Assembly (NCBI GenBank): GCA_030730365.1
Contig: JANQVJ010000040.1
Location: 85,155 to 149,154, forward strand
Reading direction: 5' to 3'
DNA length: 64,000 nucleotides
DNA from: Verrucomicrobiales bacterium
GTDB taxonomy: Bacteria > Verrucomicrobiota > Verrucomicrobiia > Verrucomicrobiales > DEV007
In this document: piece by piece, positions 1 through 8,222 of the stretch
Position numbering within the stretch: the first letter of the stretch is position 1
How the letters are laid out: every line of letters starts with the position of its first letter
Program-made: the position numbers and the translations under genes
The notes under the pieces: model-generated
Databases searched by the model: none
Seen by the model: the letters and a program-made list of their open reading frames with translations, nothing else
What the model was told of the DNA's origin: nothing

Positions 1-546
1 CCTAAGGCTTTCACTAACGCGTGGGCTCTGCTTTCGGGAGTGGAAAACAATCTCGGCTCGGTCCGCATCGAGATGCCGGGTGCGGCGATCTCGTCCGAGC
101 AGGGCCGCGAGGGCGAGGTCCAGGTCTACGTGGAGAATGAGTCATTCCGACCTGAGAGTGATCTCGAGGTCGACCAAGTCGTCGCGGGCGAGTTCTCTGT
201 CGCCGAGGCCAATCCAGGGCAGCAACTCGAGGCTAAGGGTGAGCTGCGAAGTTATCTTCTTCAGCTCTGGCCGACCCGGGCAGGAGAGGGGGACGAGGTC
301 GAGACTTCGCTGACCTTTGACCACCCTGTCGTCGGAGTGATTTTTTCGTCGGATCGCCTCGTCGGTTCCGACTCCTCGGTGGGTGCGCCCATTTCCCTTG
401 CGGGTGATATCTACAACCGCAATCGTGGGATGGACTCGGGCAATGACGAGATTCTTCTCAGCCAGGATCGACGCACCCTTAATCTGCGATTCAAAGGTGG
501 CGGTGCTCAGGCCGAACAGGTGCGGGTGCTCGTGGCCTTGAATTAG
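1..546 (+). CDS. Hypothetical protein, C-terminal part (5' end outside window)
   Basis: The frame is open from base 1 (reads PKAFTNAWALLSG before the GTG used by the ORF track), so the true start lies upstream and 181 residues are visible. I do not recognise the family. The visible part is rich in Val, Gly, Ser and acidic residues with alternating hydrophobics (VVGVIFSSDRLVGSD, LNLRFKGGG), which suggests a beta-rich, probably secreted or surface domain. It has no Cys, no membrane segment and no sorting tail. It ends just before a hairpin block. A secreted location is inferred from composition only. Confidence 0.6.
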   Translation, partial: PKAFTNAWALLSGVENNLGSVRIEMPGAAISSEQGREGEVQVYVENESFRPESDLEVDQVVAGEFSVAEANPGQQLEAKGELRSYLLQLWPTRAGEGDEVETSLTFDHPVVGVIFSSDRLVGSDSSVGAPISLAGDIYNRNRGMDSGNDEILLSQDRRTLNLRFKGGGAQAEQVRVLVALN

Positions 547-574
547 GAAATCAGGTAGGAAATCTTTACATGTG

Positions 575-711
575 GAACGGGTCTCCAGGCCCGTTCATCG
601 CCGGCCGGGCAACGCGGGAAAGGGCCTGGAGCCCCGTTCTACTTCCCCGACAGCGGCTTCAGCCGCTCGTTCGCTACGCGGAGAGGCTCCGTCCTCAAGG
701 GCTGAAGCCCT
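575..711. repeat. Block of nested inverted repeats (REP-like)
   Basis: An 18-bp arm GAACGGGTCTCCAGGCCC (575-592) pairs with 622-639 at 17 of 18 positions. The left arm also contains its own 7-bp hairpin (GAACGGG..CCCGTTC, 575-596). Two short perfect hairpins follow: AGCGGCT-tc-AGCCGCT (652-667) and AGGGCT-ga-AGCCCT (698-711). There is no U-tract, so this is not a standard terminator, although it sits between convergent genes. The last hairpin encodes the C-terminus of tcdA. The pattern suggests a dispersed intergenic repeat family; copy number elsewhere cannot be judged here. Confidence 0.6.
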
Positions 712-1519
712 CACTCCAGCTCTCATCAGCCGGGCCCACGATCACGCGGATTGCCTCGGCTGCCGCAGCGAAGCCGAAAGTCCCTGTGACGGGAGTCGCC
801 GAACCAAATCCGGTGTCGCAATTAATCCGTCGCGACGCCCCGGGCTCGGGGTCTCTGCGGACACTGCCGTCGGCCCAGGGGAAACGCGCATTTTCCTCGC
901 TGTAGACCGTGCGCACCTGAAAGGGCTCGCGTGTCGCTTCGGGCGGGTAGCCGTAGTGCCTGCGCAACTCTTTGCGGACGAGGCGCAGTAATTTATCATT
1001 GCTCGCACCCGCGAGGTCGGCGACCCGGACAGCGGCAGGATTGCTTTTACCTCCGGCACCGCCAGACACAATGAGCGGGAGTGAGCGGTCGCGGCACGAG
1101 GCGATCAGGAGCGCCTTGAGCCTGGCATCATCAATGCCGTCGACAACGCAGTCGTAGCTGCGCGAGAGGAGCCGCTCGGCTGTCGCCTCGGTGAAAAAAG
1201 CGATCTCCTCGTGTATGGCGAGTTCGGGATTGATGAGCCGCAGTCGTTCCGCCATCGCCGAGACTTTCAAGCGGCCAATGTGGCCCGCGAGGGCGGGGAG
1301 CTGACGATTGATGTTCGTCACGCAGATTTCGTCCAGATCGATTAGGGTGAGTTCGCCGACTCCGCTGCGCGCGAGAGCTTCCGCCGTCCAAGATCCGACC
1401 CCGCCGATCCCGATCACCGCGACGTGGGCGCGATGGAGCTTCGGCAGCGCTGCCGCCCCGTAGAGCCGGGCGAGACCGGAAAAGCGATCGAGGTAGTCGG
1501 TGGAGAGGGGGGCGTTCAC
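695..1519 (-). CDS. tcdA: tRNA threonylcarbamoyladenosine dehydratase (TcdA/CsdL family)
   Basis: A 274-residue E1/ThiF-like protein. TcdA uses ATP to cyclise t6A37 of ANN-decoding tRNAs to ct6A in the cytoplasm. Visible features are the N-terminal YLDRFSGLARLYG, the nucleotide-binding GIGGVGSWTAEAL near residue 37, DLDEICVTNINRQ near 62, CVVDGIDDARLK, and the C-terminal INCDTGFGSATPVTGTFG. The track ORF runs 170 residues further upstream over rlmH; I chose the GTG before NAPLSTDYLDRF because family homology begins there. It is divergent from rlmH with an 81-bp gap. Its last residues (EGFSP) and stop lie in the hairpin block. The t6A genes tsaE and tsaB are in the same window. Confidence 0.9.
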   Translation of the reverse strand: MNAPLSTDYLDRFSGLARLYGAAALPKLHRAHVAVIGIGGVGSWTAEALARSGVGELTLIDLDEICVTNINRQLPALAGHIGRLKVSAMAERLRLINPELAIHEEIAFFTEATAERLLSRSYDCVVDGIDDARLKALLIASCRDRSLPLIVSGGAGGKSNPAAVRVADLAGASNDKLLRLVRKELRRHYGYPPEATREPFQVRTVYSEENARFPWADGSVRRDPEPGASRRINCDTGFGSATPVTGTFGFAAAAEAIRVIVGPADESWSEGFSP

Positions 1520-1600
1520 AGTCGGAGAGTCGATGAGGAAGGGCCACCTTGCGTTGGAGCCCCGTCCGTTGCAAGTTGGTGCGATGAGAAAATTGATCGC

Positions 1601-2041
1601 ATGAAGTGGCAGATCCTCGCCATCGGGAAACCTTCGCTCCGCTACGCCAAGGGGGGAGTCGAGGAATATCAGAAGCGTCTCACCCGCTACACCACCCTCG
1701 AGTTGCAGACCGACTGGAAAGACGCCGGCCAGGTCAAAAACAGCGAGACCCTGCTCGCCGCGAGCGAGGGGGCGGTGCGCATCGTTCTCGACGAGCGCGG
1801 CGAGACCTGGACCACCGCTGATCTTGTGAGCCGGGTCGAGGGCTGGCAGATGAATGCGGTGAAACGGGTCGCCATTCTCATCGGCGGCGCCGACGGGCAT
1901 ACCCCCGAGCTGCGGAGCAGCGCCGATCATGTCATCGCCCTGAGCGGGTTCACCCTGCAACACGAACTCGCCCTCGTTGTTTTGCTCGAACAGATCTACC
2001 GCGTCCACACGGTCCTGCGCGGAGAACCGTATCATCGTTAG
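1601..2041 (+). CDS. rlmH: 23S rRNA (pseudouridine1915-N3)-methyltransferase RlmH
   Basis: A 146-residue SPOUT methyltransferase that methylates pseudouridine 1915 in helix 69 of 23S rRNA with SAM, acting on 70S ribosomes. It starts MKWQILAIGKP and has the conserved ILIGGADGH (family: FxIGGxxG), the HVIALSGFTLQHELALVVLLEQIYR stretch and the family-typical YHR C-terminus. Length matches the family (about 155). The track's longer 205-residue ORF begins inside the divergent tcdA; the ATG at 1601 is where homology begins. An AT-rich stretch with TATAAT at 2112-2117 follows and may belong to the next gene's promoter. Confidence 0.93.
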   Translation: MKWQILAIGKPSLRYAKGGVEEYQKRLTRYTTLELQTDWKDAGQVKNSETLLAASEGAVRIVLDERGETWTTADLVSRVEGWQMNAVKRVAILIGGADGHTPELRSSADHVIALSGFTLQHELALVVLLEQIYRVHTVLRGEPYHR

Positions 2042-2156
2042 ACCCTTCCGCGAAGGCGCGTCAGGCAGAGTGGTTTATTTGCTTCCCCAAATCGGGCAAA
2101 TGAGTTAATTTTATAATTCTGATAGTTGGAATAATTAACACTACTTAATAAACCCC

Positions 2157-3737
2157 ATGCGACTCGCTCTTTTTCCCCGGATTCTCCCGGCTCTTCTCCT
2201 GCTCTTCGCTCCGGCTCTGACTTTAGCGGAGTCGCCTCAGGTGAAACCTGCCGAAACTCCCGCCAAACCCAACGCGCCAAAGGTCGGGAAGGACGAAAAA
2301 CCCGCCGAGGCAAAACCCAGGCCAGAGTCAACTCCGGCGGCTCTGACCCACTCGGTGAAGACTGAGTCCTTCGTGCAGAAGGTGAAAGTCAGTGGCACCG
2401 TCGAGAGCAGCCGCGAGACGCCGGTAGAGTTGAACCTTTTACGCTGGGCCGACCTCACCGTGATCCGTGCGGTTCCCCACGGCACGCAGGTGAAGGCGGG
2501 CGATCCGCTCATCGAGCTCGAGACGAAGGATCTCAGAAAGAAGATCGAAGAGACGAAGCTCGCGATGCCCGGAAAAGAAATCGAGCTGTCCGCCGCCGAG
2601 CTCGAGCTCGAGAGCGCGGAAAAGTCGACCCCCATTTCGCTCGCGAAATCGCTCCGTGACAAGATGCAGGCCGAGCAGGACCTCGCCCATTTCGAAGACG
2701 AGAGCCGTCCCATGCGTGAGCGCGGCGCGAAGGAGGACGTCAAAGGGGTCGTCGAAGCGCTCGCCTACGCCGAGGAAGAGCTCAATCAGTTGAAGAAAAT
2801 GTATGAGCAGGACGACCTCACCGAAGAGACCGAAGAGATCATCCTGCGACGTTCCGAGAACACCGTCGCGCGCTACCGATGGACGCTCGAACAGACCGAG
2901 GCCCGCACCGAACGGACCCTGAATACCCTTATTCCCCGGGAGCACGAGAGTCTCAAGACGAATCTCGAGCTTCAGCAGATCAACTGGCGCGCCGGCGAGA
3001 AGTCGATGCGCGAGGGCCTCGAGAAAAAGCGACTCGATACCGCCGCGAAGCGACGCGAGATGGATGAAGCGAAAAAAGCCCTCGCCGAGATGGAGGAAGA
3101 CCTCGCTGCGATGCGGGTGACCGCCGCGCATGACGGCATCGTCTACTACGGCATGAGCCAGCGCGGCAAATGGACGACCGCCTCCCTCGTCGATCGCAAG
3201 CTCATCCCTGGTGGCAAGCTGTCGATGCGTGAGATCGTCATGACCGTGGTCGATCCCGCTAAGGTGCAGGTCCGCCTAGCCCTCACCGAAGACCAGCTCA
3301 AGGATCTCGCCGAGGGTCAGAGCGGACCCCTGCATTTGAAATGGAAGCCCGACTTCAAATTCGAAGCGAGGGTGACATCCATCCTCTACGTGCCCTACTC
3401 CGACAACACCTTCGATGCGATCCTCAGCGTGAAGACGCCCGCCGACGCGCCCGCCCTTTTCCCCGGCATGACCGCGGACGCGGAGATCACTGTCTATGAG
3501 AAGAAGGACGCTCTCGTCATTCCCAAAGCCGCGGTGAAAAAAGAGGGAGAGAAAGAAATCGTCACCGGCGCCGACGGCAAAGCCATCACCGTGAAGACCG
3601 GGCGCAGCCAGGGGGATAAAGTTGAGATCCTCGAAGGCCTCAAAGTCGGTGATACGATCCGCCTGCCTGAGGCGAAGCCCGAGGTCAAATCCGAGGCGAA
3701 GCCCGAGGTCAAATCCGAGGCAAAATCTGAGGCATGA
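2157..3737 (+). CDS. HlyD/RND-type periplasmic adaptor (membrane-fusion) protein
   Basis: 526 residues. An N-terminal signal peptide (about residues 1-24) is followed by a Pro/Ala/Lys-rich linker. A split biotinyl-lipoyl-like region comes next (VKVSGTVESSRETPVELN; HGTQVKAGDPLIELET). A long charged coiled-coil hairpin spans about 120-320, and then a beta-barrel part contains VRLALTEDQLKDLAEGQ, FPGMTADAEITVYEKKDALVIPKAAV and a membrane-proximal domain (KTGRSQGDKVEILEGLKVGD). Such adaptors bridge inner-membrane transporters and outer-membrane channels, but no transporter or TolC-like gene is adjacent. The 3' end overlaps the next gene by 4 bp (ATGA). The C-terminal tail is a short in-frame repeat (EAKPEVKS twice). 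Confidence 0.8.
   Translation: MRLALFPRILPALLLLFAPALTLAESPQVKPAETPAKPNAPKVGKDEKPAEAKPRPESTPAALTHSVKTESFVQKVKVSGTVESSRETPVELNLLRWADLTVIRAVPHGTQVKAGDPLIELETKDLRKKIEETKLAMPGKEIELSAAELELESAEKSTPISLAKSLRDKMQAEQDLAHFEDESRPMRERGAKEDVKGVVEALAYAEEELNQLKKMYEQDDLTEETEEIILRRSENTVARYRWTLEQTEARTERTLNTLIPREHESLKTNLELQQINWRAGEKSMREGLEKKRLDTAAKRREMDEAKKALAEMEEDLAAMRVTAAHDGIVYYGMSQRGKWTTASLVDRKLIPGGKLSMREIVMTVVDPAKVQVRLALTEDQLKDLAEGQSGPLHLKWKPDFKFEARVTSILYVPYSDNTFDAILSVKTPADAPALFPGMTADAEITVYEKKDALVIPKAAVKKEGEKEIVTGADGKAITVKTGRSQGDKVEILEGLKVGDTIRLPEAKPEVKSEAKPEVKSEAKSEA
3669..3728 (+). repeat. 24-bp in-frame tandem repeat at adaptor C-terminus
   Basis: Two identical 24-bp copies (3669-3692, 3693-3716; unit begins GAGGCGAAGCCCGAGGTC) plus a diverged 12-bp half copy encode EAKPEVKS EAKPEVKS EAKS. 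A multiple-of-three unit keeps the frame, so copy changes would only lengthen or shorten the disordered tail. Confidence 0.8.
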
Positions 3738-4900
3738 TCTGCTCTCCCCGGCTGTTGTTAGCACTCACCGCGACGGGCCTGCTCGCCGCCGCGATGACCT
3801 GTCCCGCCGAAGAGGCGCCGCCGGTGAAGTCCATCGACGAGGCGATCGCGGCCGGGATCGATTTTCTCATCGCCGATCAGAACCCCAACGGCAGCTGGGG
3901 CTCCGCGCGCCAGACGAAGGGGCTCAATATCTACGCGCCCGTCCCCGGAGCCCACGATGCCTTTCGCGTAGCCGTGACCGCGATGGCGATCTCGGCCCTG
4001 TGCGACTCGGACCTCGCCGAAAAAGAGGGCCCCGCCCGCGCCGCCCTGCTAAAGGGGGAGACCTACCTGCTCGAGTCTCTCCCGACGGTGCGACGTGCCA
4101 CTGCCGATGCGATCTACAATGTCTGGACCCACGCCTACGGCATTCAGGCGCTCGCCGATCTCTATGTGAGGACCAACGACACGGAAAAACGCGCCCGCTA
4201 TGTTTCCCTGATCAATAATCAGCTCGAGCGCCTCTCGCGCTACGAGTCCGTCGACGGTGGCTGGGGCTACTACGATTTCCGCGTTGGTACGGCGCGGCCG
4301 TCGTCGAGCTCGATCAGCTTCACCTCGGCCACCTGCCTCGTCGCCATGCACGAGGTAAGGGAAATCGAGGGCGTCGAGCTGTCGCAGCCTGTCATCGACC
4401 GCGCCATTGCCTCGATCAACCGCCAGCGGAAGTCCGATCACAGCTACCTCTATGGCGAATATCTCAACGCCCGCCCGCTCTATGGCATCAACCGGCCGGC
4501 CGGCAGCCTCGGCCGCACTCAGGCCTGCAATCTCGCCCTGCGCATCTGGGGAGACGAGACCATCTCCGACGGGATCATGCTCGAGTGGCTGCAGCGGCTC
4601 GAGGACCGCAACGGCTGGCTCGACATCGGGCGCAAACGTCCCGTCCCCCACGAGGCATGGTTCGCGGTGGCGGGCTACTTTTTCTATTACGGACACTACT
4701 ACGCCGCTTGCGGGATCCATCTCCTGCCCGAAGGCGAACGCGAGGCCTCGCGCCGTCTCGTCGCCGATCTCATCGTGCCGCTGCAGGAAAAAGACGGCTC
4801 GTGGTGGGACTTCCCTTTTTACTCCTATCACCAGCCTTACGGCACCGCCTTCGCCGTCATGACGCTGGCCCGCTGTCGGGAGAACGACCTTTCTTTTTGA
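3734..4900 (+). CDS. Secreted prenyltransferase/squalene-cyclase-like alpha/alpha-toroid protein
   Basis: 388 residues with an N-terminal signal peptide (MICSPRLLLALTATGLLAAAMTCPAEE). At least four QW-like repeats are visible: QNPNGSWG (about 49), SVDGGWGYYD (about 172), DRNGWLDIG (about 293) and QEKDGSWWD (about 355). These mark the alpha/alpha-toroid fold shared by squalene-hopene cyclases, prenyltransferase beta subunits and complement-like thioester domains. The cyclase catalytic DXDD motif is not present and the protein is much shorter than a cyclase (about 650), so terpene cyclisation is unlikely; a binding or scaffold role outside the cytoplasm is inferred. It is translationally coupled to the HlyD-like adaptor by a 4-bp overlap. 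Confidence 0.75.
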   Translation: MICSPRLLLALTATGLLAAAMTCPAEEAPPVKSIDEAIAAGIDFLIADQNPNGSWGSARQTKGLNIYAPVPGAHDAFRVAVTAMAISALCDSDLAEKEGPARAALLKGETYLLESLPTVRRATADAIYNVWTHAYGIQALADLYVRTNDTEKRARYVSLINNQLERLSRYESVDGGWGYYDFRVGTARPSSSSISFTSATCLVAMHEVREIEGVELSQPVIDRAIASINRQRKSDHSYLYGEYLNARPLYGINRPAGSLGRTQACNLALRIWGDETISDGIMLEWLQRLEDRNGWLDIGRKRPVPHEAWFAVAGYFFYYGHYYAACGIHLLPEGEREASRRLVADLIVPLQEKDGSWWDFPFYSYHQPYGTAFAVMTLARCRENDLSF

Positions 4901-4924
4901 AAAAAGCAGGGCATTGCTTGTGCG

Positions 4925-5905
4925 ATGCAGACGAGTGACTTCGACTACGAGCTCCCTGACGAGCTCATCGCCCAGCACCCGCCCGAACAGCGCGGCGACT
5001 CCCGCATGCTTGTGGTCGATCGTGAAGGGGGAACGATTGCGCACCGGCGTTTCAGCGATTTCCCGGAGTATGTCAGGGCCGACGATCTCATTGTCCTCAA
5101 TGACACCCGCGTCGTCGCGGCCCGCTTTTTCTCTAACGACGGCTCTCAGGAGATCCTGCGGGTCGAGGCCCTCGGGGAGCGGCTCTGGAAATGTCTCGTC
5201 AAACCCGGGAAAAAGTTCAGGCCAGGGCGCACCATCGCGATCGGCGAATGCACCGGGACCGTCACCGCGATCTGCGAAGAGGGCGGCGAGCGTCTCATCG
5301 AGTTCGACTGCGCCCCCGATGAATCCGTCCACGGTCACCTCGCCCTGCCGCCCTACATCCATCGTCCCGACGCCGTCACCGACAAGGATCGCTACCAGAC
5401 CGTCTACGCCCGCGAGGCCGGAGCGATCGCCGCCCCCACCGCCGGACTCCATTTTTCAAAGGAAATGCTCGCGACCCTGCCCCATACCTTCGTCACCCTG
5501 CACGTCGGGATCGGGACCTTCCGGCCCGTCTCGAGCGATACGCTCTCGGGCCACCACATGCACAGCGAGCGTTATCAGCTCGACGCCGTCGCCGCCGCCG
5601 CGATCCGCGCGAGCGGGCGGACCATCGCGATTGGAACGACCGTCGTTCGCGTCCTCGAGACCTGCGCGCGCAAGGGGGGAGGGGAGCTCGTCGCCGGTCG
5701 CGGCGGGACCGATATCTTTATCTACCCGCCCTACGAGTTCCGCGCCGTCGACGCGCTCCTCACGAATTTCCACCTTCCCAAATCGACCCTGCTCATGCTC
5801 GTGAGCGCCCTCGCGGGGCGCGACCTCATCCTCGAAGCCTACCGGGAGGCGGTCAGGGAAAGGTATCGCTTCTTCAGCTACGGGGATTGCATGCTGATAA
5901 TTTGA
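4925..5905 (+). CDS. queA: S-adenosylmethionine:tRNA ribosyltransferase-isomerase QueA
   Basis: 326 residues. QueA transfers and isomerises the ribosyl group of SAM onto preQ1 in the tRNA anticodon loop to give epoxyqueuosine. Visible hallmarks are FDYELPDELIAQHPPEQRGDSRMLVVDR at the N-terminus, VLNDTRVVAARF, LPPYIHRPD, the highly conserved YQTVYAREAGAIAAPTAGLHFS, HVGIGTFRPVSSD and TNFHLPKSTLLMLVSAL. It is slightly shorter than the E. coli enzyme (356). A hairpin followed by a T-rich run directly overlaps its stop. No tgt gene is in view. Confidence 0.95.
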   Translation: MQTSDFDYELPDELIAQHPPEQRGDSRMLVVDREGGTIAHRRFSDFPEYVRADDLIVLNDTRVVAARFFSNDGSQEILRVEALGERLWKCLVKPGKKFRPGRTIAIGECTGTVTAICEEGGERLIEFDCAPDESVHGHLALPPYIHRPDAVTDKDRYQTVYAREAGAIAAPTAGLHFSKEMLATLPHTFVTLHVGIGTFRPVSSDTLSGHHMHSERYQLDAVAAAAIRASGRTIAIGTTVVRVLETCARKGGGELVAGRGGTDIFIYPPYEFRAVDALLTNFHLPKSTLLMLVSALAGRDLILEAYREAVRERYRFFSYGDCMLII

Positions 5906-5934
5906 ACAGCTTTGCTGTGCAATTCTTGTTGTTT
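5902..5934 (+). terminator. Probable rho-independent terminator after queA
   Basis: A 9-bp stem with one mismatch (TTGAACAGC / GCTGTGCAA, loop TTT) overlaps the queA stop codon and is followed by TTCTTGTTGTTT. The stem is short and only moderately GC-rich, so it is a weak candidate. Confidence 0.4.
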
Positions 5935-6024
5935 CCGGCGTAAAGTGACGCAAGATACGATGCTCACGAAACCGTTCGCCGCCATCCGGGATAACCCGGG
6001 GCTGGAGAGCCGAGCTGACCGCTC

Positions 6025-7695
6025 ATGTTCCACTTCCTATCGCAGAAGCGTCTTCAGAGCCGCGGGTTTTCCAGCGGACAGAAGAGGCGTAAGCTGAACG
6101 AGACTGCGATGTCCGAGATGATGCGGTCTGGCTGGCAGGTGAGCGGGCTGCTCTTCGCCACCTTCGCCGCCCTCGTATCCTTCTGGATTATCTTTTCCTC
6201 GAGCAGCGGATCCATCTTTGCCGGGAACCACCTCCAGACCTTCGTGGTGGTCACCGTCATCTCGGCGACGTTGGTGGTGCACTGGCACGTCAGCCTGCCC
6301 CACACCTTTCATCAGAACTCGCGCATCACCCTGATCCTTGTCGTCGTCCTCGCGCAGCTCATGCTGGTGAAGCTGAGCGAGTACATCGCGACGACCTTTG
6401 CGCCCGAGGGAGGCTTTCGCTTCCTCGTCGAACCCTATATCTTTGCCCCCATCATCGTCTCGCTCCTCGTGGGTCGGCGGCACGGGACCTTTGCGGTGGT
6501 CTACTCCAGTCTCTTCGGTGGCATGACCGTGGCAAAGGAGGAGGCTTTCCCCTTCATTATCTTCTCGATGATTTGCGGTTTCGTCGCGATCTTTCTCACG
6601 AACAAGGTCCGTCGGCGGAGCCGACTCGTCATGGCCGGCGCCTACTCGGGAGTGGCCTGCGTCCTCCTCGCCACCACTCTAGGTCTCATCCAGTGGCCCG
6701 TTTTCACCGCCGAGTTGAGCCAGTGGGAGATGGTTGGGAAACAGGTTCTCTCCGCCATCCTCGTCTCCTCCCTCACCGCCGTGCTCGTGAGCGGGCTCCT
6801 GCCGCTCATCGAGGCGACCTTTCGCATCACCACCGATGTCTCATGGATCGAGCTGGCCGATCTCAATCATCCGCTCCTCAAGCAAATGACGATTGAGGCA
6901 CCCGGGACCTATCACCACAGCCTTGTCGTCGCGACCCTTGCCGAGACTGCCGCTGAGGCGATCGGGGCCAGGGCGATTATGTGCCGCGTCTGCTCCTACT
7001 TCCACGATATCGGAAAGATGAAGAAACCCGCTTATTTCATTGAGAATATCGGGGACGGGAACAATCCGCACGACGACCTCACGCCCAATATGAGTGCGCT
7101 CGTCGTCATGGCGCATGTGAAAGATGGGGTCGACATGGCCATCAAGCACAAGATGAATGCCGAGATCGTAAATGTGATCATGGAGCATCACGGCAACTCC
7201 CTGATCCGCTTTTTCTACCACCGCGCCCTCAAGCAGCGCGACGAGATCAAAAAGCAGTTCGAAGAAGGCAAGGCACACGAGGAGGATGTTCCCGTAGTCA
7301 AAGAGGAGAGCTTCCGCTATGTCGGTCCGCGGCCGCGGACACGGGAGAGTGCCATCATCAGCCTCGCTGATGCGGTCGAGAGCGCCTCGCGCAGCCTCCA
7401 GAAGCCGACTCCGAAAAAAATCGACGAACTCATCGACGAGCTGTTTAAAGAACGCCTCAATGACGGGCAGCTCGACGACGCCGCCCTCACCCTCGCGGAT
7501 CTTGCGACGATCAAGAAGAGCTTTTCCACCACCCTTCGCAGCATGATGCACAGCCGCATCGAGTATCCCAAGCTTGAGGAAGGCGGCGAGAAACCGAAGT
7601 CCAGGTCAAAGGCCCGGACCGCCCGTCTCACCGGCCCTGCTCCGGGTGGCGCGGGTTCGAGCGGGACTGGTCCGGTGCATCCGCCCGCCGGTTAA
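6025..7695 (+). CDS. PgpH-type membrane HD-domain phosphohydrolase (c-di-AMP phosphodiesterase-like)
   Basis: 556 residues. A short cytoplasmic N-terminus leads into about seven hydrophobic segments (about 37-270; 7TM-7TMR-HD-like). A cytosolic HD domain follows, with GTYHHSLVVATLAETAAEAIGA, the metal-binding FHDIGKMKKPAYFIEN, H in MAHVKDG and IMEHHGNSLIRFFYH, and the C-terminal ESAIISLADAVESASRSL. PgpH of Firmicutes degrades c-di-AMP and is about 700 residues with a large extracellular 7TMR-HDED domain; that domain is absent here. The gene lies directly upstream of ybeY, the classic PgpH-YbeY neighbourhood. The C-terminus is a basic then Gly/Pro-rich tail. Substrate c-di-AMP is inferred from family and context. 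Confidence 0.82.
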   Translation: MFHFLSQKRLQSRGFSSGQKRRKLNETAMSEMMRSGWQVSGLLFATFAALVSFWIIFSSSSGSIFAGNHLQTFVVVTVISATLVVHWHVSLPHTFHQNSRITLILVVVLAQLMLVKLSEYIATTFAPEGGFRFLVEPYIFAPIIVSLLVGRRHGTFAVVYSSLFGGMTVAKEEAFPFIIFSMICGFVAIFLTNKVRRRSRLVMAGAYSGVACVLLATTLGLIQWPVFTAELSQWEMVGKQVLSAILVSSLTAVLVSGLLPLIEATFRITTDVSWIELADLNHPLLKQMTIEAPGTYHHSLVVATLAETAAEAIGARAIMCRVCSYFHDIGKMKKPAYFIENIGDGNNPHDDLTPNMSALVVMAHVKDGVDMAIKHKMNAEIVNVIMEHHGNSLIRFFYHRALKQRDEIKKQFEEGKAHEEDVPVVKEESFRYVGPRPRTRESAIISLADAVESASRSLQKPTPKKIDELIDELFKERLNDGQLDDAALTLADLATIKKSFSTTLRSMMHSRIEYPKLEEGGEKPKSRSKARTARLTGPAPGGAGSSGTGPVHPPAG

Positions 7696-7736
7696 CGCAT
7701 CCGCCTGTGCGACCGCGAATTTTCACCTCCGCTCCC

Positions 7737-8210
7737 ATGTCCGTTTCCGCCCTGCCAAGGATCGAGATTTTTCCTCACATTGAATGTGGTGAGATCTCCC
7801 TCGATCAGCTTACTGCGCAAGCTCTCGCGGCCTTACCCAAGTGCCTCGCCTCGCGCGGGGGAGAAGAACCAGTTCTCGCGACGCTCGAAGAGGTCGAGGT
7901 AAGTCTCGTTTCAGACGAGGTCATCGCCGGCGTTCACGGCGAATTCATGGACGACCTGACTCCCACGGATGTGATTACTTTTCACCACGGCGAGATCCTC
8001 ATCAGCGTCGACACCGCCCGTCGCGAAGCGCCTGTGCATGGCCACACCGTGGCGGAGGAAACGCTTCTCTACCTCATTCACGGTCTGCTGCATCTGAACG
8101 GGCATACCGACCTGAACGAGCCTGACCGCTCCGCGATGCATCGCGCGCAGGAGGGCATCCTGAGACAAGTTTTGGCCGGAACGACGGAGGCCGCGACCAC
8201 TAACCAGTAA
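7737..8210 (+). CDS. ybeY: rRNA maturation endoribonuclease YbeY
   Basis: 157 residues from ATG 7737 (the track start at GTG 7707 adds 10 residues; homology fits the inner ATG). YbeY is a metal-dependent protein needed for 16S rRNA 3'-end maturation and ribosome quality control. It has FMDDLTPTDVITFHHGEILIS (family: NxxxRxxDxxTDVLSFP) and LIHGLLHLNGHTD. In the usual HGxLHLxGYDH motif the third metal ligand is His; here that position is Asp, a variant I also recall from Bacteroidota. It is immediately downstream of the PgpH-like gene. Confidence 0.87.
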   Translation: MSVSALPRIEIFPHIECGEISLDQLTAQALAALPKCLASRGGEEPVLATLEEVEVSLVSDEVIAGVHGEFMDDLTPTDVITFHHGEILISVDTARREAPVHGHTVAEETLLYLIHGLLHLNGHTDLNEPDRSAMHRAQEGILRQVLAGTTEAATTNQ

Positions 8211-8222
8211 AAGACAAAGACG

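Noticed and set aside
3669-3728. CRISPR-like repeat
   Set aside because: The 24-bp units are directly adjacent without spacers and are in frame inside a coding gene.
4049-5452. 467-residue minus-strand ORF
   Set aside because: It lies opposite the toroid-protein and queA genes, both strongly supported; long antisense frames are common in this GC-rich DNA.
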